A stretch of DNA of 64,000 nt from Diplonema japonicum (GCA_964019335.1 OZ025727.1:184001-248000), one strand, 5' to 3'. Counted from the stretch's first letter, positions 19,083 through 30,504 are shown. Notes: generated by a model from the sequence alone, not told the origin. Made by a program: numbers and translations.

Positions 19083-20610
19083 ATTTCTTTTTTTTTTCTT
19101 TTTTTTTCGTGTTTTCGTTCAATCGGAAAAAACAAAACAAAAAAAGGGGGGGGGGGAATGTTGGCTCATAAACACCAGGTCAGGTTTTCCATCTTTTTTT
19201 TTTTTTTTTTTTAGTGTTTATCTATCTCCCCCTTTTTTCCAGGGGAAACAAGAGAATACCTCTCTTCAATTCCCGCCCCTTTTTTTTTTCTTGTCTATAG
19301 TTTATTCCTTCAATTTTTCTTTGCAAGAAGACTGGGCCGCACAAAGGCCTGCCAATGGGTGAGGGGGGGTTGTTTGAAAGTTGTAAAAGGGGGCCAAAGG
19401 GGGATACAAAGCTAGCTTGACCTTCCCATGCGTCGCGCAGATATTAGTTCCGGGCATTCTCCTTTTTTTTTTTCTTAACTTTGAGACCCCCCCAACTGGG
19501 AGGTCCTTTATCCCATTACACTCGAACAAGGAGGTAGTTTCACTGCCGAGCAAGTGGTATGTGCCAGTAAAAGGCCTCCCACAGGTCCACAGGGGACTGC
19601 GGAGGCACAAAGGTGGCCACTAAAATTGTCCAGACACACCCCCCTTTCCGGTAGTTTTTTTTTGTACACACAGGCATAATTCTTTCGGGGGGGGGTTTTT
19701 TTTTTAAGTTATGTTACCACCCCACCCCACCCCCCCTCCCCCTTTCCTGTGCCCATAAAAAGTGAACGGAAGGCCAGGTTTCTTTTGTATGTAAGGCCTC
19801 CGTCATGGGTAGTGCAGGGACAGATCCCTTTGAGTGAATTGATGTTCCATCAGGGCGATCTTATTTTATTTTTAAAAAAGAAAGAAAAAAAAAGAAGAAG
19901 AACCAGAAATTCCAACGAAATCGAACCAAGAGGTTTGATTGCTTTTGCTGGAACCTCTCTTCTATTTATTTTATATTTCTTTTTTTATGCGTGATTCTTT
20001 TTTTTTCTTCCCGAGGTCGGTGAAAGCGGTGCGAAGCTGGACGAAGACTTGGTTGGGTCAAAAAAAACATTAAAAATATATCACGATTGAGGTTCTTATC
20101 GAACGGATGGTTGAACACAAATCTGTTGGCTGACATATTGAGAGATGCTCTAACTTCTGCAGAGGCAATGAGAAATGCCCACACAAACCTTCGATCACAA
20201 AAAAAAAAAAAAAAAAAAAAAAAAGAAACTGCTCCATAAAGAAAGCTAGCTGAGGATGGAACAAAAATAAATAGTGTTGCGAAGTGTGCGAAAAAAACAA
20301 AAAAAAAAAAAGAAGGTATTGGAGGACACGGGGGAGTTGCTACTCCATGTTAAATGCAGATACTTCTTGGCAAAAAGACTTGTCGTGGAAGAGAGAGTTG
20401 GATTGAAGAAAAACTAAGCTACCGAACTGGACGCGGGGGTGCGGCGTTCTCTTTTTTTTTTTTTTTTCTTCTTCTCTTCCTTTGTCTATTATTCGATTTC
20501 TTATTGATCTTTTTTTTTTTTTTTTTTTTTTCCTCTTTTTTTTTTTGCCCCAAAAAAATATTCTCTAAAAAAAAAAAAGGATCTAAAAACCTTGCACGTG
20601 CTGTTCACAC
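19083..20610. other. Intergenic with dispersed repeat, no gene
   Basis: T, G and A runs with islands. Positions 19492-19630 are a copy of repeat R2. The remainder shows no coding potential in either strand. Confidence 0.55.
19492..19630. repeat. Dispersed repeat family R2, copy 2 (shortened)
   Basis: This copy aligns with 18080-18345, with an internal deletion. Shared words include TTATCCCATTACA, CGAACAAGGAGGT, CACAGGGGACT and CACTAAAAT. Confidence 0.5.
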
Positions 20611-22776
20611 ATGAGACCACTACAAGAATACGCGCCTTTTCGATGGGCAATGCGCCCTGGGGACACCCCGCAAGAAATCTTCAACAAGAAGTACATGGTG
20701 TTCAGTGTGATGCTATTTCTCCCAAGGCATCTCTCTCCCTTGATCCTTTCCGCCATGGGGCTGGTGCTCGTCCCCACCCTCATCAATGTAACCAACGTCA
20801 TCGTGCTCTTCTCAACCGTGTTAGTTATAGCTGAACTCTGTCTGGGAAAGTCCCGGCCGGAGGTTCTCGAGCTTGTGGGGTATCTAGTCGTTCTCGCAAT
20901 CCTCCTAGGTTATTACTACCTGTCTTGCTATTCAAATGTAATAGTTGCAAATTACACTGAAATTCTCTTTATCATCTGTGCGGGTCTCATGGTCCGCGTA
21001 CCTGAAAGGGCCTTGCGGAACGTTGTCGCTGTATGGCTACTCTGGATCGCTGTCAGTTTGTTTGAAATGCTTTTCGGGTTTGGCTTCCATGATGCCTGGT
21101 TTACCCCAACACAAGAAGAACGGCGAGAGGCTCTGAAACAGTATCTGGATTGCGACAAGTTCCCTTGTTCCCCCGGCCTGATGTCGGAGCTGAACCTGTT
21201 TCTCTCCCTCCCGAACTTCCTCTTAGTCGTTTACTTCATAAGATCCTTCGCGAACGGGATGTACAGCGAGCAGGAAAAGATGGACCGAGTGATCAAGACT
21301 GCAGAGCACATTGCAGACTCCCTGTCGAAGTTCGACCTCGTGGAGGCAGATGCTGTCCTTGGGAGCTCGGAGCTGCCCGAGCCCCTGCATGCTGCCTTCA
21401 CACGGATCGTTACAAACCTCCAAAGCTACCGTCCTTTCCTTCCCGAGGCCCTCTTCTCGGAGCCTCAGTCGGCCCATGGGACATCCCCCGACGAGCCCCC
21501 CGCCCCCGGCCTCGTGGCGCAGCGTGTTGCAATGGTGTTCACAGACATCCAGGGATCAACGGCAACGTGGGAGGCATGTCCCGAGGGGATGAAGGAAGGC
21601 CTTCGGGTGCACAACAAGGTCATGCGGGAGTGTGCTGCAGCGTGGAACGGGTACGAGGTGAAGACGATCGGGGACGCCTTCATGGTCGCCTTCGAGAGGA
21701 CCTGCGACGCTGTGTCCTTCGCACTGTCAGCTCAAGAGAGCCTTGTTGAGGCGGCTTGGCCTGCTGCACTGCTGCAGCTGGAGTACTGCGCCTACAATGA
21801 CTACGGACCGTGGTGCGGACTGAAGGTGCGGATCGGGGTGCACTGCGGTGCGGTAGACGTGCAGCTGAACAACTTGACTGGCAGGTACGACTACTTCGGG
21901 AACACCATCAACAAGGCAGCCCGTATAGAGGGAGCTTGTTTAGAAGGAACGGTGGCGGTGACACCCGAAGTGATGGACGAGCTACTGGAGAGGGAGGAGC
22001 TGGAGGGGCTGAAAGCAGAGGTGATCCCAATGAGGTCGATACAGCTGAAAGGGATTGAGGAGCCTGTGCAGCCCTTCCTCCTCCTCCCGCTGTCACTGGT
22101 GGAACGCCGTACCTTTGTCGAGTCGCAGCTGCACCTCAGCAAAGAAGAACGGAAGCTGGCGGTGGACAGCATCACGAACAGCGCCCCCATGCAGAACCCT
22201 GCAACCCTGAAGGTCGCGCCTCTTGCGACAGTGTGCAAGGCGGAGGTGGACCTAGCGACAGATAACAGCTTTGAAGTGACGCACGTTCTGAATGAGCTGT
22301 TGGCGAAGGTGATGCTGTGTGGAGAGCGCACGCAAGGGGTGCTTATCTCCCTGCAAGGCTGCAGGATGGCTCTTGGATGGAACGCCTCGCGCCCTTGTCC
22401 CTCGCATGTGGAGAGTGCTTTCGTCTTTGTGAGCATGCTTCACCAATCATACGGGAATGAGGATGTGGGCCCTGTTCACCTTGGGCTGTCAAGCAGTTTA
22501 GTTCACCACGGGACGCTTGGAGGAGGGAACCAGCGGTTCATGGCTGTCGCAGGGAGCTGTGTATGGGTGAGCGATGCCCTGTGCTCGATGGGGATGAAAC
22601 GAGGACTGTACTGCTTGCACGGGTCGCTGGTTCCATCCATGCCAAACATGCGAGCTCCTGGGGTGGTGATGGAGCTCGTGGAAAACGCAAACATCGACGG
22701 TACCATTACTGTACACGAGGTGGTGGTGGTGTACGGGGGTTGGTCCCCTTCTGAACCTGAAAGGGTCAATCCATAG
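20611..22776 (+). CDS. Multi-pass class III nucleotide cyclase with second degenerate cyclase-like domain (721 aa)
   Basis: Residues 28-220 contain about six hydrophobic membrane segments, with the segment before the cyclase at about 195-212. The catalytic cyclase domain spans about 305-490. Metal-binding Asp residues are D312 in VFTDIQGST and D355 in KTIGDAFM. RIGVHCG and YDYFGNTINKAARI supply the dimer-arm and transition-state Asn/Arg region. Residues about 545-690 form a second cyclase-like fold: GVLISLQGCRMALGWN, then VHLGLSSS and RFMAVAGSCVWVSDAL. It lacks the metal Asp residues. Class III cyclases work as dimers, so the degenerate half may pair with the catalytic half as in animal adenylyl cyclases, or regulate it. 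The product, cAMP or cGMP, is not certain; family context favours cAMP. A related gene lies at 27144. Confidence 0.85.
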   Translation: MRPLQEYAPFRWAMRPGDTPQEIFNKKYMVFSVMLFLPRHLSPLILSAMGLVLVPTLINVTNVIVLFSTVLVIAELCLGKSRPEVLELVGYLVVLAILLGYYYLSCYSNVIVANYTEILFIICAGLMVRVPERALRNVVAVWLLWIAVSLFEMLFGFGFHDAWFTPTQEERREALKQYLDCDKFPCSPGLMSELNLFLSLPNFLLVVYFIRSFANGMYSEQEKMDRVIKTAEHIADSLSKFDLVEADAVLGSSELPEPLHAAFTRIVTNLQSYRPFLPEALFSEPQSAHGTSPDEPPAPGLVAQRVAMVFTDIQGSTATWEACPEGMKEGLRVHNKVMRECAAAWNGYEVKTIGDAFMVAFERTCDAVSFALSAQESLVEAAWPAALLQLEYCAYNDYGPWCGLKVRIGVHCGAVDVQLNNLTGRYDYFGNTINKAARIEGACLEGTVAVTPEVMDELLEREELEGLKAEVIPMRSIQLKGIEEPVQPFLLLPLSLVERRTFVESQLHLSKEERKLAVDSITNSAPMQNPATLKVAPLATVCKAEVDLATDNSFEVTHVLNELLAKVMLCGERTQGVLISLQGCRMALGWNASRPCPSHVESAFVFVSMLHQSYGNEDVGPVHLGLSSSLVHHGTLGGGNQRFMAVAGSCVWVSDALCSMGMKRGLYCLHGSLVPSMPNMRAPGVVMELVENANIDGTITVHEVVVVYGGWSPSEPERVNP

Positions 22777-23042
22777 TTGCGACATTGGTGAAAGTTTTTT
22801 TGTTTTTTTTTTGTTTTTTTTTCCTACCACGGAAGCAACCTCTGCTTAATTCCTGGTACGTGAGAGGCTCCTCTTGATATCAGTCATTTTTATTCTTTTT
22901 GTCCCTATTTATTCTTTCTACCTTCTTTCCCTTTTCAACAACATTTCAGCTACCAGTACTGACCATGCCCCTTCTTGCCTGAGGCTCACACGGAGTTTGC
23001 ATGTGATTTCCACTTTTTTTTTCTTTTTCTTTTTTAGTCTCT
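22777..23042. other. Intergenic
   Basis: T runs follow the stop, then a short unique region. It ends at the TTAA that flanks the second piggyBac copy. Confidence 0.5.
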
Positions 23043-23046
23043 TTAA

Positions 23047-24840
23047 CCATCTACCAACGGACCATTTTTGCCCACCAGGGGGTAAATTTTCAAAACTTCA
23101 AAAAAAGCTATTCCAGCGCAACGCCGGGCTATATGCCCCCGAAAATGCCTCCAGATGTCCCAATTCTAGAGAGAGGGTGCCCACAGCAGGGTCCACCCCC
23201 ACAACATTGTCAAAAATATCGTTCCTGAAGTGCCCGAGAGGGGATACAAAAAACAAGTCAAAAAAAATCGACTGTAAAATTCTATAAAAAGCTATTTAAG
23301 GCCTTCTTGACGCGGTTCGTATGTGCCCCAGGGCTGGGGGACTTCTTTTTGACCCCGAGAGGGGTTTCTGGGGGGTATCCCCGGCAAGGTGGTAGTCTTT
23401 GAAGCACGGAGTCACGCAAAGTTGTACCAAGCAGGCTGAACACTGAAATAGGGGTCTTTTCGACTTGAAATGCTTGCACCGCACGTTGCACTACTTTTTC
23501 GGGGAAATGGTCCCAGAAGGTACTGTCACGGCGCATTGGGGTCTCAGAGCACTCGTTCTGTGTTTCGGGGCATGGTATTGGGGCAGCCTGCTCTGTAGTT
23601 GACTTTATCTGTTGTTTAGACTGCCTCCCTAGTAGCCCTTCGATGACTGCCTCTTTGAAAGGCGTCAATACACTGTCGTTCGTACTCAGGGCGTTGGGGG
23701 GCAAGGCTTCTTTCCAAACAAGCCAAGCATTCGCCAGAGATTTACCTAACAAGTACGAAAATACTTTTAGGGGCCACTTTTAAGTCATAAGGGTGCGTTT
23801 ATGGCGTTTTGTCACAGCATCACCCAGCGTCGGTTCCGCCCATTGCGGTGTTGTAAATATGCACTTGGTGGGGGGCGGGATGTCCTTTCCGGCTTTCATT
23901 CTCTTTTGGCGGACACGTCAAATTCGACTTCACCGGAACATCCAACGTCGATAGAAAGCACGCTGGCATGATGTCATGCCACGTTGTGGTGCAAAGGATG
24001 CTCGCGTGCTGGTGGAACTGGGTGTCCCCACGGGATGCGCGTCCTTGGGCTTGTGGCCTCGCTTCTTTGGGGCATCCATGATCTCCGGGAGGCCTTTGCG
24101 ATAAGTAGAAGTCAGCACGCTTGTTTGTTTCGCTGTGGAAACACAGATTTCCCAGAATAGTCAAAAAGCGGTCTCTTGACATGACGGTGGCGTACCCAGG
24201 GGTGTAGTTGAGAGACGTGGAGCCAGTGCGCCAGTAATCAGAATAATCTGGCTTGATATCCAAGTCCATCGACAAAAGGACACCTAGGAAGGTATGCAGA
24301 GAAGCAGCATCGAGATCCAGGGAGACACCTTTTTAGCCGCATTTGCCACATTGTTCGAAGTTATGACCCGAATAACGTTTGGGACGAGCATTTGGAGAAT
24401 ATATGGTATGGCATTGAGCCTTTGATGTCAAAACAGGGTCCACAAGGATTTCGATCTTCACGAAACCGGATGCCTTCCAACTGCTCCGGCTTTGCCGTCC
24501 AATCACCCTGCTGTGACTCGGAATCGGTCGAATTCGTATCAGAATCACTGTTTGTATCAAAATTGCATAATAGGGATGAGCCATCAGTGCTGCCATCACT
24601 CATAACGTCCTCTTCCAGCCTCTTTCCGGGCGCCTTTTTTGAAGTGATTTTTAAGGGTAAATTTGGGCTGGCGTTTTTTTTCATTTTTTCATTTTCTTGT
24701 TAAGTTAGGGCAGCATTTAGTTTATTTTTTTCATATTTTCCGCGCCGGCAAGAAAGGGCCGGGCCGTATTGCATTGAAAGCCCTTTGTGTATAAGATTCT
24801 TTTTCAAATCGTCTATATATAGACGCTCGTTGATAGATGG
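23047..24840 (-). mobile_element. piggyBac-type transposon copy 2, defective
   Basis: The ends are CCATCTA and TAGATGG, flanked by TTAA at 23043-23046 and 24841-24844. The copy differs from copy 1 by scattered substitutions and short indels only. The two insertions are independent because the flanking sequences differ. Confidence 0.9.
23282..24684 (-). pseudogene. piggyBac-like transposase remnant (copy 2)
   Basis: The blocks are those of copy 1 in the same order: SDGSTDGSS, the LSMDLDIKPDYSDYW block, RDRFLTILGNLCFHSETNK, TTWHDIMPACFLSTL, KSLANAWLVWK. It has the same missing catalytic centre and the same TAA stop upstream of the KWPLKVF block as copy 1. Additional private frameshifts lie around 24197, 23918 and 24335. 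In this copy the frame upstream of SDGST is open to 24684 (basic KITSKKAPGKRL), which may be the true N-terminus. Confidence 0.8.
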
Positions 24841-24844
24841 TTAA

Positions 24845-25509
24845 GAGCGCGCCCTCAGAAGGGGAAACAGCACTGGGATGGTCACTGGCCCTGTCACTTC
24901 CCATCACAGTGTATTGCTTTCCCTAACAGAGACGCGCTGCACGAGAGTTTTATTTCTTTTTATTTTGTTGTTTCAATTTCAATTCAAAAAAGAAATACTT
25001 CATTAATTCTTCTAATGTTATTTTTATGTCTTTTTTTTTTTTCTATTTTTTCCATCCGCGCAGCAAAGGTGTTGGCATGAGCCTCACTAGAGCGCGGATG
25101 AGAGCAGTGAGGACCCCCATGCACACTGAAACTTTATCGAATTCCCCCCCCCCTTTTTTTTTCAAAGGGCGCCGCCAACACCGGCCTCCTTTAACTCATA
25201 TATTTTTTTCTTCTTCTTGCTTCTCGCACTTCTTTGCTCGGGTGAAAAACCAAAACGTTGTCGTCACAGGCCTCCACTCCAACACAACCTCCTTTCTCTT
25301 ATTTTCATCAAGGACGGGGTTGATGGACAAGAGGCAGAGGTACCACACAAAAGCAAGGCACAGCACTCTCCGTAGCACGAACGTCCTAAACCAGTCTTTC
25401 TGCACTTGCCTTTTAGTTTTACTTCCCTTTGGTCGGTGACTAAGGAAGAAAAGCTTTCTTTTTTGAAGAAGAGGAGAAAAAAAAGGGGGGGGGGGGAGGG
25501 AGGAATAAC
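24845..25509. other. Intergenic with short shared 3'-tail repeat
   Basis: T-rich. Positions 25167-25206 carry the tail repeat described separately. No gene is seen. Confidence 0.5.
25167..25206 (+). repeat. Retroelement-like 3' tail, SINE-type copy
   Basis: The stretch GGCGCCGCCAACACCGGCCT followed by CCTTTAACTCATATAT and a T run recurs at 27626-27672, where it ends a SINE-like repeat. The last 15 bases also match the LINE tails at 39720-39736 and 60641-60658. Confidence 0.55.
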
Positions 25510-26730
25510 ATGAGCGTTTTCAGCATCTTCGTAACGACACCTGCGAATGAGAAGCTCGATGTGGAGGTGGCTGGCAGTGACACAGTGAGGGCTTGTACAG
25601 GAGGGTCTCGTCCGCCTTTGGGTGTGGCGAATCAACATTTCTTCTGAGATTTGATCTGGACCGCGGATTGCACTGACCTGGTGCAGGATCTCGATCTTGA
25701 TGATGGGGTGCAAGGTGGAGATGCCGCTGAGCAAAGCGATGGTGGTGAAGGAAAACCAGTTGAGCTTGAAGAGCACCGACATCGACGTTCGTTTGACGAT
25801 GGACCCCAACCTCGTCCTTGTGGTGGAGGCAGAGACAACGAACCTAGATGTGTTGAGGGGCAACATGTTTCATCCGGAACTTCGACATCTCCGTGTCATC
25901 GACCCCAATGGGGTCGTAGACGTCATCGTTGCTGCTTTCCTGAAAAGGAACAAGAATTTTGAGACGGTAGATCTCTCTTCTTTGAGGTTTGTGAACACAA
26001 TTGAGCGTAACTTCCTCATCGGCTCTCCATCCCTGCGATTTGTGCAGCTCCCCCCTTTGGTACAAAATGTTGAGGGTTGCTTTCTGATGGGGTGCAGGTC
26101 TCTGTCAGAGGTGGATCTCACACCGCTTTACTAGCATCGAGTCTAGTTTAATATGTGGCTTCTTGTCTGGATGCGCTTCCCTTCAGGCTGTCGATCTTAC
26201 ACCGCTTTCTAACATCACCAGCGTCAAGGATTACTTCTTGTGTGGGTGCACCTCCCTTCAGACTGTCGATCTCACACCGCTTTCCAATGTCACCAGCATC
26301 GGCAGTGGCTTGTTGTCTGGGTGCACCTCCCTTCAGGCGATTGATCTCACACCGCTTTCCAATATCACCAGAGTCGGCTGTGGCTTCTTGGGTGGGTGCA
26401 CATCGCTTCAGGCGGTCGATGTAACACCGCTTCCCAATATCACCAGTATCGGGAGTGGCTTCTTGTCTGGGTGCGCCTCCATTCAGGCTGTTGATCTCAC
26501 ACCGCTTGCTCTAGACCCACTCGCTGCAGGCGATTGATCTCCTACCGCTTTCTAACATCACCTGGATCGGCTGTAACTTCTTAAGTGGAAACACGTCGAT
26601 CTCACACCGTTTGCAAACATCGGCCTCGGCGATAGATTCTTGTTAGATTGTACCTCCCTTCAGGCAATCAAAGCCAACGACAGCATGCGTCTCCCGAGGA
26701 GTTGGAAATACTTCGGGTTGATTTGAGGCT
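25510..26730 (+). pseudogene. Broken ubiquitin-like / leucine-rich repeat (BspA-type) gene
   Basis: ATG 25510 opens MSVFSIFVTTPANEKLDVEV, like the start of the ubiquitin-like gene at 18492, but the frame ends within 45 codons. From about 25697 to 26134 and then 26163 to 26537 (a different frame) the sequence encodes 23-residue repeats of the form C-x-S-L-Q-x-V-D-L-T-P-L-S-N-I-T-S-I-G-S-G-F-L-S-G, typical of BspA-like leucine-rich repeats that form protein-binding surfaces. Repeats continue in yet other frames to about 26700. At least three frameshifts and a TAG separate the parts. The repeats are still close to one another at the DNA level, so the decay looks recent. It may be a relic of a larger family with the LRR remnant at 59 kb. 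Confidence 0.7.
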
Positions 26731-27143
26731 GTCATTTCTTCGAAGGACCTTTTCACATTTCACAGGATAAGCAAGCCGATCAAAGTTCCCAAGATCAAAA
26801 TGGGAGTGAGTTTCTTCCTTCTTAAGGAAACGTTTCCGTTTTTCATATTTTTTCAAAAAAAGAAAGCTTGGAAACGCGGGGCGGCTGTGTTGACAAAGAC
26901 GGGTTCCGTTTCCGCGTTGCCGTTTCCTTATTTCTTTTCAGATATTGACCCTAAGCTCTAGCCTAATGGGGGTTTTAAATATGCAGTACTTCTATTTTAC
27001 GTTTCGGCTGTTACGTTTCTTCTTTCTTTCTTTCGTCCCTTGATCCGATACATATTTGTTATTTCTCTTTTTATTTGTACAGGGCAAAGGTATGCCTTTC
27101 ACAGGTGGGGGGGAGGAGGGGAGGGGAGGGGGAGAAAAAGAAA
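26731..27143. other. Intergenic with GGAAACG-type repeat
   Basis: Positions 26820-26935 contain several GGAAACG/CGTTTCC words in inverted order, related to the palindromic element at 30677-30896. The rest is T- and G-rich leader before the cyclase gene. Confidence 0.5.
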
Positions 27144-30100
27144 ATGCCCCCGGACGAACCACGAACCGCGGTGACCATCCCCACAAGGTTGTTGATATTG
27201 ACGTCAGCGATTGTATGTTTTATTGCAATTTTAAAATTTTCGAACTTTCTCCAGCTCTCCACCTTTGTCTCTGTCATAGCTGGGGTATTCTTGTACTTGG
27301 AGTCACTTGACGTTCTAAAAGACACCGTCGCAGAGTCAAGCGAAGCCACTGTGAAACATGTCAGACTGTATGAGATTTTCTTTTTTTTTTTTTTTTAAAA
27401 AGGTGATGGGGATAACATGGAAATATAAGAAGTACATCAGATGTGTGTTAAGTTGTTCGCTGTAAACCTTCACGTCGGTCATCACCGGTAGCGCCCGAGT
27501 GGGAGAACGTATTGCAGATGCTCAGGATTACGAAGCAGCAAACTGAGAGCAGAATCTTGGTTACCCGGGTCGCACTGTACACCGCACGCATTAAGGACAC
27601 GGCCTCGGTGCGCCAGTTCTTGTGCAGGGCGCCGCCAACACCGGCCTCCTTTAACTCTTACATATTTTCTTTAAAATTAAATTAAGCCCGTACACCCCAA
27701 CCCATAGGCGTTTGCGAGACCAGTTGAAAGGCTACCAAGACGAGGTGAAGTCTATGAAACTGTTCTTCGGCCGCTACGAATTCTCAAACAGCTCCCAGTA
27801 CGCAACAGAAAGCCGCTCCCAAGACACAGACAACCTCCTCCCGAAGACGAAAACCATCGCTTCTTACAATACCAAAAAACAACAGGGAAACCTGCGAGAC
27901 GCCTGCCAACTTTTCAACGCCGCCACCTTTGCCCGGCTAAAGGCGTCGGGCGGCTACGGAAGCCATTTAATCATCGTAAAGAACCCCACCCGTTGGAAGT
28001 GTTTGAACGCAACTATCTACGGCGACTGGGAAAACCCCGACTGCAGCGACGACTACACATGGAGCTACCCCACCGACACAAGCTACTGCGACAGTTCAAT
28101 TTACTACGACCCGGTAGTCGACTCCAAGGGAGCTCCAAACAAGGTCTGGGTCAAATCCGAGAAATTCTTAGGTGACGGAACCGGTAAGTACTATGAAGAA
28201 TGGCTCTCTCTCAATAACGAGACAGGCATGCCAACGTTCAACTTGACAGACTGGGCCGGCTCCTCCGACTTCCGGTGGCGAATCCAAGGCGTCCTTAGAC
28301 GGGACTACGAGAACGGGAGCTGGGACGACCCGTATCTGTGGACAGGAGTGAACGACGTTCCTTATATATACTCCATGTACGGTGAGACGATCTCCCCGAA
28401 GGGCTTCCCGTTCACTGTTTTCTTCGGGCAGTACTTCTTGATACGCCCCTGGTCTCATCTCATATTAGAATACAAGACTGATACAACGCAAATTGTAATA
28501 TTCAACAATGAAACCCGGCAAATATTCGCCCACACCTTGTACACACTATCCGCGGGACCCCCTATCGCCCCGCGGTGCTATGGGATGTCATGGGCAAGCA
28601 CTCGAACCGGCGCAGATTGCATATTAAACACAACGGACCTCGGAGTGACCGTGGATTTCGCTTGCTCGAATTTCAAAATCGACGTTATGGAAACACGGAA
28701 TCTCCCGGGGTCCGCATTCACCTTTTTAAACATCGACACCGGTCGGAATCAAACGATATCGCTAGACGGCGAAGAGTACTTCACAAGGGTAAGCTACATA
28801 TCCTCCGCGGGGCAACAAATGCGAATGTACGCCGCTTGGTTAAAACCCGTGTCGTCTGTGTCCGAACGGGTCTACGACGCCTTTGTGAAGTTGATCCTGA
28901 CGTCCGTCGCTATTCTGGGTATTGATCTGGTCCTGGCAGTCGTAGAATACCTTTTGATAGCAAAGCCGATAACATACTTAGCAGAAGGTATGTCGCACCT
29001 CATGCGCCTTGACATGGCCAGCGTTACCGTCTCAATCCGACAAGCGAAGTCGGTCGTTATGATCAAAGAGGTGTCCAACCTCATCAAAGGCCTTGAATTT
29101 GCACACACCGCAATCACCGAATACAAAACGTACATCCCGGAAACCGTTTTGGAAGAAGACGCGCCTTCTGAAATGGAACACTATGACATCGAAGCACCTG
29201 GTGTCCCCATGAAGGACGCGGAGTCGAATCAAGCAAACGTTGCCATCGTGTTCACCGACATCGTTGACTCCACCGGGATATGGGACGAAGCCCCGGAGGC
29301 CATGCGCGTAGCGTTGAAAATGCACAATAGCGTCATGAGGCAGTGTATTGGTTTGTTCAAAGGGTACGAGGTGAAGACCATCGGTGACGCCTTCATGGTT
29401 GCCTTTCCAGACATCACGTCCGCTGTAAACTTCGGTCTGGCCGTTCAAACAAAGCTTCACATCTCCCTGTGGCCGGACACTCTGTACACTGTACCCAGCG
29501 CATCAAATGGCCTCAACGTCAGAATCGGGATCCACTACGGGCCGGTACAGGTCGAGGCAAACCCTGTCACGTCTCGATACGATTACTTCGGTGGGAATGT
29601 CAACACTGCAGCGAGGCTGGAGTCAATCGCACAACGAGGCACCATCGCCATGACGGGGCCTACATTCTCGGTACTGGGCAAATCGGACACCACCATACTG
29701 GACCACGGTTCGAAAAACATAGGAGACAGGATTTTGAAAGGCTTGTCATCGCCGACAAGCGTGACTTTAATAACACCGTTGCACCTGAGGGCCAGGCTGG
29801 ACGACAATACCCAGCACAACCCGTTGGTTCGGCAGTCGATCGACTCACAAGGAACGTCCACTGTGTCTGTGAAATCATCCTCGACAACGGCAAGCATTGC
29901 GGACCTCAGCACCACGTCGTCCTGTAGCATAGCCTGGATTGGTGTCAACCACAAGGCCAACTCCCTCTCGTTGCTGAACTACACACTTTCGTTGGTGTTG
30001 AACTGCGTGGACAGATGCGAAGGAAGGGTTCAAAGTGTGGTGTCGTCGTCAGTGGTGGTCGGCTGGAACATACAAAAACGTCTTGCTTCCCACATGACAC

Positions 30101-30504
30101 CTGCGTTCCACTGCACCACCCTCATTTTTGCCAAGCGTGGCCCTGATGATATTAGTATAGGTTTATCGACGGGAGCGTGCTTGTTCGGCAGTGTAGGATC
30201 CTCTGAGCGAAGGTTCGTCATTGGAGCAGGGCCGTGTGTTCACCTTGCGTACTTCCTCGCGCTGACAGCTTGTGAGACGAGGATTTCTGTTCTTTATGCA
30301 GCGTTGCCTACCCATCGTTCTGCGAAGGACGATCCTTATCTGGAAAGCCGTTTGATGTACTTAGGTGATTGGGAGATTTTGTCGCAGCCGACAGCTGTGT
30401 ATCAGATATCTACTACCGGTCGTGACGACACCATCGGTGGCCAGGTGATGGGTGATGGGTCCGTCTTTCCCATGAGGCCTGCGTGTAGTTGTCCTGTGTT
30501 TTGA
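27144..30504 (+). CDS. Receptor-type class III nucleotide cyclase with one intron and degenerate second cyclase domain (1006 aa)
   Basis: Exons 27144-27367 and 27708-30504 join in phase 2 (CT plus G, Leu75). Exon 1 supplies a hydrophobic membrane segment (about residues 14-50). An ectodomain of roughly 350 residues follows, with Trp, Tyr, Asn-glycosylation sequons and Cys, probably a Cache-like sensor. A second membrane segment lies near residues 465-495, then a short HAMP-like linker. The cyclase domain holds metal Asp D592 in VFTDIVDST and D635 in KTIGDAFM, plus RIGIHYG and RYDYFGGNVNTAARL. A degenerate cyclase-like domain follows (GWN...SIGLSTGACLFGSVG...RRFVIGAG) without the metal residues. 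Without exon 1 there is no ATG start upstream of 27751, so splicing is needed for a complete protein. It probably converts an external signal into cAMP. Confidence 0.8.
27368..27707 (+). other. 340-nt intron of the receptor cyclase, carrying a SINE-like repeat
   Basis: The 5' site is GTATGAG after GTCAGACT and the 3' site is CAACCCATAG before GCGTTTGCG. Removing it joins two open frames of one domain architecture in phase. It holds repeat copy 27402-27603 and the tail 27626-27672. Confidence 0.65.
27402..27672 (+). repeat. SINE-like dispersed repeat, copy 2, with 3' tail
   Basis: Positions 27402-27603 match 11187-11401, and 27626-27672 match 25167-25206 (GGCGCCGCCAACACCGGCCT then CCTTTAACTC). 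Here both parts stand together, so they probably form one element of about 270 bases. It lies inside the cyclase intron in sense orientation. Confidence 0.55.
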
